Shown here one piece after another: positions 59,187 through 64,000 of a DNA stretch of 64,000 bases. A program made the translations under genes and the position numbers. The stretch is from Mucilaginibacter pineti. GTDB lineage: Bacteria > Bacteroidota > Bacteroidia > Sphingobacteriales > Sphingobacteriaceae. The notes beneath the pieces were generated by a model that did not search any database, had not been told where the DNA came from, and saw only the letters and a program-made list of their open reading frames with translations. Location of the stretch: the NCBI RefSeq assembly GCF_900101875.1, contig NZ_FNAI01000014.1, positions 103,731-167,730 of the forward strand, given 5' to 3'. How positions within the stretch are numbered: position 1 is the first letter of the stretch; each line of letters begins with the position of its first letter.

Positions 59187-60569
59187 TTAATTTAAAAGAT
59201 TTAAAACGGAACTAACCTGGTTGCCGGTAACCGCCTTTTGGAACAAAGCACTGGTGTAAGCGAACCGGGCCTGGGCATAATCGGTTTCTGCCCGGTATAA
59301 AATATTGAGGGCTGCATTAAGTTCAATAATATCGGTTAAGCCGCTTTTGTATAGGGAAAGTTTTTGCCGGTAGCCGGCAGTAGCTGCTTTTAACTGGTTT
59401 GGTATTTCTGCCAAACGTTGTTTAGCGGTGTTCAGTTCTATATTGGCCTGGCTAACCCCTAAAGCCAGCAGCGATTTTTGCTCGTCGAGTTTTCTGAGTG
59501 CATAATCAGTGGCGGCTTTTTGCGTGCGCAGTTTGAGTTGTTTACGACGCAGATCAAACAGGTTATAAGAAATGCCAACGCCTACCAGGTAATTATTCCG
59601 GTCGAAACCCCAGCCGCTTGATAGGTTGTTAAACTTATCATTAGCATCTACACTGGCGCCCCGCCCCCAGGCGGCAGCTTCCAGCAGTATCTTGGGGTTA
59701 TATTGTTTCTTAACCAGCTCCTCTTTCTGGAGGCTGTTTTTAACCACCGATCTGTAATAATTAATAATAGGATGATTAGCCGTATCGGCAACTATCAGCC
59801 CGGGGATATTGGTTTGTGAAATGAGCCTTGTTTCTGCCAGGGTATCGGGCACAATGCTTTGGTATGGCAGCCCGCTGATTGTGGCTAATTGCAATTGTAT
59901 TTGTTTAAGCTGATTATCCAGTTCAATATAAGTAAGCCGCGCCTTTGATAATTCGGCCTCGGCTATACTGGTATCCACACCCGGCCTTATGCCGCTTTTG
60001 GCCAATGACTGGATAGACCGCCTGATCTGCTGGTTACGTTCAATATTACGCGACTGGATAGCCAGGTAATCCTGCAGGCGTAATAGTTGCAAGTAGTTAC
60101 CAATGGTATAAGCCTGCAACTTGTATTTAGATTGTTGAAATTGGTTTTGTTCTACCGTAATATCAGAACCTGCTACTTTATTTTGAGCCGCATAGGCACC
60201 AAAATTGTAAACCTCCCAATCCAGCGCGGCTATGCCCAGGTTAGTTAAAACCGCCGAGGTATTGTTTTCGGTACGTACCCCCCGCGAATTGGATGGAATA
60301 ATGCCAAAGCCAAAATACGGACCAGCCGTGTTATTGTTGGTGCCAACATCAGCCTGGTAATTCAATTTTAAGTTGGGCAGCCAATTGCTGCGTGTTTCTG
60401 TGGCTTGCGCCTGTTTAATGGCGATAGAAGCCGAGTCGGCTATTAATTCGGGGGCATTCTGATCAACTTTGTTTAGCAAGTCTTTCAGGGTAACCCGTTG
60501 TTGGGCATGGCCAGTTATCGCCAATAATAGCAATAATGCCGCGCACCCGTATCGTTTAAGATGGTGCAT
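59187..60569 (-). CDS. TolC-family outer-membrane efflux channel
   Basis: A 460-residue exported protein (signal GCAALLLLLAITGHAQ). Two OEP repeats of long helices and beta strands are visible: VTLKDLLNKVDQNAPELIADSASIAIKQAQATETRSNWLPNLKLNYQAD abbreviated to its LPNLKLNYQAD end, and the second with LQKEELVKKQYNPKILLEAAAWG. First gene of the operon, followed at 5 and 4 bp gaps by the permease and adaptor. Confidence 0.92.
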   Translation of the reverse strand: MHHLKRYGCAALLLLLAITGHAQQRVTLKDLLNKVDQNAPELIADSASIAIKQAQATETRSNWLPNLKLNYQADVGTNNNTAGPYFGFGIIPSNSRGVRTENNTSAVLTNLGIAALDWEVYNFGAYAAQNKVAGSDITVEQNQFQQSKYKLQAYTIGNYLQLLRLQDYLAIQSRNIERNQQIRRSIQSLAKSGIRPGVDTSIAEAELSKARLTYIELDNQLKQIQLQLATISGLPYQSIVPDTLAETRLISQTNIPGLIVADTANHPIINYYRSVVKNSLQKEELVKKQYNPKILLEAAAWGRGASVDANDKFNNLSSGWGFDRNNYLVGVGISYNLFDLRRKQLKLRTQKAATDYALRKLDEQKSLLALGVSQANIELNTAKQRLAEIPNQLKAATAGYRQKLSLYKSGLTDIIELNAALNILYRAETDYAQARFAYTSALFQKAVTGNQVSSVLNLLN

Positions 60570-60675
60570 CTTGAGGATGTATTAAGAAATTTGAGAAATA
60601 GAAAATTGGCAATGTTTACCGTTGGGCAACAATTGCATCAGCATACCAGATTGGATGCTTTTAAGAGCAGAAATA

Positions 60676-61044
60676 TCAAATGATCAATTTTCCGGAAAGC
60701 AGGTAACGATGGAGCGGCGGAAATAAACTTAAACGGAGATCTGATAAGATGCCAGCCGTAACATTCTTAGCTTTTCTAAATATGGAAGGGAATAAAGTAT
60801 TTAAAAGAAACGAAAACAGAACCGTAAGCTCCAAAAGTGGGTTAGCCAGTTGCTTTTGTATGGTTGTAATATCAAAAACACTGTCCTCCACATATTCCTG
60901 TTTACGCTTGGTGAAAGACTTCACGAGTATTTCAGGGGCTTTACCACTCTCAATTTGCTTGATAGCATGAAACCCCACGAATGGTTTCGCAGCCAACATC
61001 AATACAGCAAGAAATAGGAAGTAATGGAACTTTAACGCCTGCAT
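60676..61044 (-). CDS. Small membrane protein of unknown function
   Basis: A 122-residue protein with hydrophobic segments at residues 5-24 (FHYFLFLAVLMLAAKPFVGF) and 72-91 (LELTVLFSFLLNTLFPSIF), and a basic C-terminal tail. It lies 106 bp upstream of the efflux operon on the same strand and might be in its transcript. No family recognised. Confidence 0.55.
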   Translation of the reverse strand: MQALKFHYFLFLAVLMLAAKPFVGFHAIKQIESGKAPEILVKSFTKRKQEYVEDSVFDITTIQKQLANPLLELTVLFSFLLNTLFPSIFRKAKNVTAGILSDLRLSLFPPLHRYLLSGKLII

Positions 61045-61160
61045 AATACCTACTAACGCAATTTTTGCTCAAAGTTGATAAGAATTATGCAGGCATAGTT
61101 AATGTAACAGGAAAGTTGCGCATATTAATGAAAAACGTATGTTTTTGAATACGCACTAAC

Positions 61161-62228
61161 CTAAGCTTCTTCCTTAAAATAAACTTTATAAAAATTCATG
61201 GAACGACCATCGTCAAAACCTTTTTCAATCAGTTCCTTGTCACCATGGATATAAATGTGGAAGTTTTTATCCAGCTTTAGTACGCTTTTATAGTCGCGGG
61301 CTTGCTTTTTTACGGCGTTGCCGGATATTTCAAAAGTGTTGCCGATGGGACTGTCAAACTCTTGCTCATACTGGCTTTTAAAGTTTTTGAATGATTCAAT
61401 GGCTTCGGGGTTTACGATTACTTCGCCCGCAAACTCATCCATATCAAAGGTTTCCTTTTCTTTGAAATACTTCATGGAGCGGTTAAGGAGATCTATCTTA
61501 TCGGCCTTGCTCATTTCAAACTGATCGTCGAGTTTTTGGGTAACAAAATTTTTGTAAATGCCCAGCGTATTGTTGGTTTGGTTAAAGCTGTCGTTACGGA
61601 TCTTCAATTGCAGAAAATCATCCTTCCAGTACACAGCCGCATCCTGGCCGCCATTGGTTTTATCAACCACTACTACTTTATAGCCGTTCTCTTTTTCAAT
61701 ATTGAAGATCAAAACACCCTTATCCAGCTTATTAATGTTAATGGCATCCTGTTCATAATCAACCTGAAAACCGCCTTTGTCCGGGTATACCTTCAGGTAG
61801 GTTTCCTTGTTCTCTGATTTAAATATGCCGATGGCATCCAGCGGGTTGCCTTCAATTTGCACCTTGTTAAAGTATACCACGTACAGTTCGCCCCCCTTGA
61901 TGTTGGGGTGGGTGGTTACCTTATACAGGTGTTTGGCAATCTGTTCTGATGCTTCGTGAAATTTCTCCTTATCATCAAACACCTTTGTGGCAAAGTTATG
62001 CAGCTCATTGAGGGCAAGGTCGCCACTGCTGTGCATAAGGTGATAAACTTCGTTGGCCTTTTCAAAAGGTTTCAAAAAATACTGCATCAGCAGGTTGGGG
62101 ATAATATCGTCCTTCAGTTCCAGGGGATTATCAGACAGGGAATACATCTCGCTTTGCGACTGATTACCAACATGATGTACCGAAATAGTATCGAGCGAAG
62201 CTTCAAAAAAAGTTACCATAATTGCCAA
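61161..62228 (-). CDS. Nucleoid-associated protein, NdpA/YejK-like
   Basis: A 355-residue soluble protein beginning VTFFEASLDTISVHHVGNQ (Met at 62219 is an alternative start). Features: DDIIPNLLMQYFLKPFEKANEVYHL, IAKHLYKVTTHPNIKGGELYVVYF and the C-terminal domain with KNFHIYIHGDKELIEKGFD. This matches the YejK-like 37-kDa family, although bacteroidete members are known only from sequence. Transcribed away from mnmE. Confidence 0.82.
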   Translation of the reverse strand: MAIMVTFFEASLDTISVHHVGNQSQSEMYSLSDNPLELKDDIIPNLLMQYFLKPFEKANEVYHLMHSSGDLALNELHNFATKVFDDKEKFHEASEQIAKHLYKVTTHPNIKGGELYVVYFNKVQIEGNPLDAIGIFKSENKETYLKVYPDKGGFQVDYEQDAININKLDKGVLIFNIEKENGYKVVVVDKTNGGQDAAVYWKDDFLQLKIRNDSFNQTNNTLGIYKNFVTQKLDDQFEMSKADKIDLLNRSMKYFKEKETFDMDEFAGEVIVNPEAIESFKNFKSQYEQEFDSPIGNTFEISGNAVKKQARDYKSVLKLDKNFHIYIHGDKELIEKGFDDGRSMNFYKVYFKEEA

Positions 62229-62242
62229 ATGTAAAGTTTTTT

Positions 62243-62396
62243 AGTCATTGGGTCATTTGTATACACGTCATTAAGTCATTGAAAAGTAGTTCGTACGTGG
62301 TGGGTTATAGTTGATGGTATTTTGTTTTACTTTTACATTTAGTTACGAGGCTATGCAAAACGCCAAATGACTTAATGACTAAATGACGCAATGACT
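62243..62396. repeat. Inverted octamer array pair (AATGACTT-type), right arm inside the mnmE start
   Basis: Left 62243-62282: AGTCATTG, GGTCATTT, then GTATACAC, GTCATTAA, GTCATTGA. Right 62365-62396: AAATGACT, TAATGACT, AAATGACG, CAATGACT, exactly 8-nt period. The mnmE ATG (62391) is part of the last right-arm unit. The arms enclose about 80 bp holding the mnmE promoter. Confidence 0.9.
62310..62341 (+). promoter_or_regulatory. Promoter of mnmE
   Basis: GTTG at 62310-62313, 20-bp spacer, TACATTTA at 62334-62341: one mismatch in each box relative to the consensus, 49 bp before the ATG. Confidence 0.6.
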
Positions 62397-63791
62397 GATA
62401 ATAACGATGAAACAATAGTTGCCCTTGCCACCCCAAACGGAATTGGCGCTATAGCGGTGATCCGCCTGTCTGGCCGGGATGCCATCACTATAGCCAACAG
62501 TGTTTGGAAAGGAAAGGATCTGACCCAACAGGCCTCGCATACCATCCACTTTGGCCATATTGTTGACGGCGACCTGATTCTTGATGAGGTGCTGGCATCG
62601 TTGTTTGTTGCCCCCCGCTCCTATACCCGGGAGAACGTGGTCGAGATTTCCTGCCATGCCTCGGGTTATATTATTGAGAGTATCATTAAACTGTTCATGA
62701 AAAAAGGCGCCCGCAGCGCCAAACCCGGCGAGTTTACACTAAGGGCTTTCCTGAACGGTCAGTTAGATTTGTCGCAAGCCGAAGCCGTTGCCGATCTCAT
62801 CGCGTCTAACTCCAAGGCATCGCAACAGGTAGCATTGCAGCAGCTACGCGGCGGCTTTAGCACCCAGCTGCAAACCCTGCGCGAGCAACTGGTAAATTTT
62901 GCTTCCCTTATTGAACTGGAACTTGATTTTGCCGAAGAAGATGTTGAATTTGCCAACCGCGACCAGCTAAAACAACTTATTCATGATATTACCCGCATAG
63001 TGGGTCGGCTCATTCAATCATTTGAGTTGGGCAATGCCATTAAGCAAGGTGTGAACACCGTTATAGCCGGTCGGCCAAATGCAGGTAAATCTACCCTACT
63101 AAATGCCCTGCTGAATGAGGAGCGCGCCATAGTGAGCCACATTCCCGGTACCACCCGCGATACCATTGAAGAAGTGCTGAATATCCAGGGGATTAATTTC
63201 AGGCTGATAGATACCGCCGGCATCCGCGAGGCTACAGATGCCATTGAGCAGATAGGTGTACAACGCACCATGGAAAAGATCAGCCAGTCGGCACTTTTAA
63301 TTTACGTTTTTGATGCCGAGCTGATAACGCTTAACGAACTACGGACGGATCTTGACAGCCTACTGACGCCCGGTGTGGCTATGCTGATGGTAGCTAACAA
63401 AATGGATCTGCTAACCGGCGAAGCAGCAAAAATGGAAAGTATCGACCAGTTTTTCCGCACTTCGGGACTACCGGATTACCAAACCACCTTCATATCCGCC
63501 AAAGAAAAACTCCATATAGACGATCTTAAAAACAAGATATACAGCACCGCCATAAAAGACCAACTAACTGGTGATGAAACACTTGTAACCAACATCCGCC
63601 ATCTGGAAGCTCTCCAGAAAACCGAGGAAGCCCTCCTACGCGTATTAGGCGGTATAGACGGCTCCATCACCTCCGATTTCCTGTCGATGGATATCAAACA
63701 AGCCCTCCACTACCTCGGCGAAATAACCGGCGCCGTTACCACGGATGACCTGCTGGAGAATATATTTAGTAAGTTTTGTATCGGAAAGTAA
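62391..63791 (+). CDS. mnmE: tRNA modification GTPase MnmE
   Basis: A 466-residue protein that with MnmG makes 5-carboxymethylaminomethyl-uridine at wobble U34. N-terminal TrmE domain (ETIVALATPNGIGAIAVIRLSG ... RPGEFTLRAFLNGQLDLSQAEAVADLI shown by its SQAEAV end), G domain with P loop GRPNAGKST near residue 230, DTAGIR switch II and NKMD, and the C-terminal FCIGK with the essential Cys463. The start at 62391 aligns with the E. coli start (MSDNDTIVA) and is the real one although it falls in a repeat. Confidence 0.97.
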   Translation: MTDNNDETIVALATPNGIGAIAVIRLSGRDAITIANSVWKGKDLTQQASHTIHFGHIVDGDLILDEVLASLFVAPRSYTRENVVEISCHASGYIIESIIKLFMKKGARSAKPGEFTLRAFLNGQLDLSQAEAVADLIASNSKASQQVALQQLRGGFSTQLQTLREQLVNFASLIELELDFAEEDVEFANRDQLKQLIHDITRIVGRLIQSFELGNAIKQGVNTVIAGRPNAGKSTLLNALLNEERAIVSHIPGTTRDTIEEVLNIQGINFRLIDTAGIREATDAIEQIGVQRTMEKISQSALLIYVFDAELITLNELRTDLDSLLTPGVAMLMVANKMDLLTGEAAKMESIDQFFRTSGLPDYQTTFISAKEKLHIDDLKNKIYSTAIKDQLTGDETLVTNIRHLEALQKTEEALLRVLGGIDGSITSDFLSMDIKQALHYLGEITGAVTTDDLLENIFSKFCIGK

Positions 63792-63833
63792 TAAACGATA
63801 AATATCAACAAATAACAAGTACAAAACTCTACT

Positions 63834-63867
63834 AAAACCCTCATAATTAATCATTATGAGGGTTTTT
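63834..63867 (+). terminator. Terminator of mnmE
   Basis: AAAACCCTCATAAT and ATTATGAGGGTTTT pair perfectly around a 5-nt loop, then T6. Confidence 0.9.
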
Positions 63868-63904
63868 TGTTTCCTTTATATTTTTTGATGTTTTTGTACC
63901 TTTC

Positions 63905-64000
63905 GTGGAAGTTCCGGGCATATGTTACACCCTATTCCGTGGCAAAATTGACCACCTCTTTGCTGGCATAGAAGTGCAGCAAATGCTAAGAAAGCATAAC
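63905..64000. mobile_element. Probable end of an IS21-type insertion sequence
   Basis: On the minus strand, GGTGGTCAATTTTGCC-ACGGAATA is followed by GGGTGTAACATATGCC-CGGAACTT: two degenerate copies of a GGTG(G)TCAATTTTGCC-CGGAATA unit. Nested terminal repeats of this form are typical of IS21-family ends. The element body would lie to the right of the window. Confidence 0.4.

Overview
The window is a piece of a Bacteroidota chromosome, most likely Sphingobacteriaceae (Mucilaginibacter/Pedobacter-like). Grounds: TAnnTTTG -7 promoter elements (several with a -33 element 20 bp upstream), no clear Shine-Dalgarno sites, the long aromatic amino acid hydroxylase, eukaryote-type NADP isocitrate dehydrogenase, LytS/LytTR pairs, many exported glycoside hydrolases, and moderate GC. 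The genus is inference from gene style, not from a marker search.

Layout. 0-2 kb: truncated SDR and phenylalanine hydroxylase. 2-6 kb: a flippase-like membrane protein, then an agmatine-to-putrescine operon (aguB, aguA) split by a four-helix-bundle (S23/IVP-like) gene sitting between inverted arrays of an 8-nt repeat. 6-11.6 kb: envelope module of two LiaF-like proteins, a DUF4288 protein, a LytS-type kinase, a LytTR regulator, an ICMT-like methyltransferase and an L,D-transpeptidase. 11.8-16.8 kb: aromatic degradation (flavin reductase, fumarylacetoacetase, homogentisate dioxygenase, 4-hydroxyphenylpyruvate dioxygenase), which with the hydroxylase at 0.3 kb gives most of the Phe/Tyr to fumarate + acetoacetate route. 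16.8-24.7 kb: YciI-like protein, AlkD-like protein, PAS kinase plus receiver, manA, icd and small exported proteins. 25-30 kb: dnaX with an internal A10 run that should yield a short gamma form, then rpsF-rpsR-rplI and mtgA. 30-35.2 kb: small proteins and a membrane/soluble Fe-S oxidoreductase pair. 35.4 kb: tRNA-Phe. 36-37.3 kb: DoxX and TauE. 37.5-49.3 kb: glycan-degradation cluster without SusC/SusD (GH63-like, GH95-like, GH35, phosphodiesterase, XRE-cupin regulator, GH36). 49.3-54.8 kb: beta-barrel, MscS channel, CsgG/TolB-like protein, pepsin-like lipoprotein. 54.8-60.6 kb: RND efflux operon. 61-64 kb: nucleoid-associated protein, mnmE and a probable IS21-type end.

The most unusual content is non-coding. 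(1) Arrays of about four 8-nt units, each locus with its own unit, arranged as inverted pairs; one pair encloses the four-helix-bundle gene, others enclose almost nothing, and in two places the array or its enclosed segment supplies the start codon of a housekeeping gene (aguA, mnmE). (2) A composite palindromic element with GTCATTTCGA ends in three states (about 5.9, 11.6 and 31.4 kb). (3) CTCACCCC-type double-hairpin repeats. (4) The dnaX slippage site, where both alternative frames stop within a few codons. None of these was tested by search; each finding states what would settle it.
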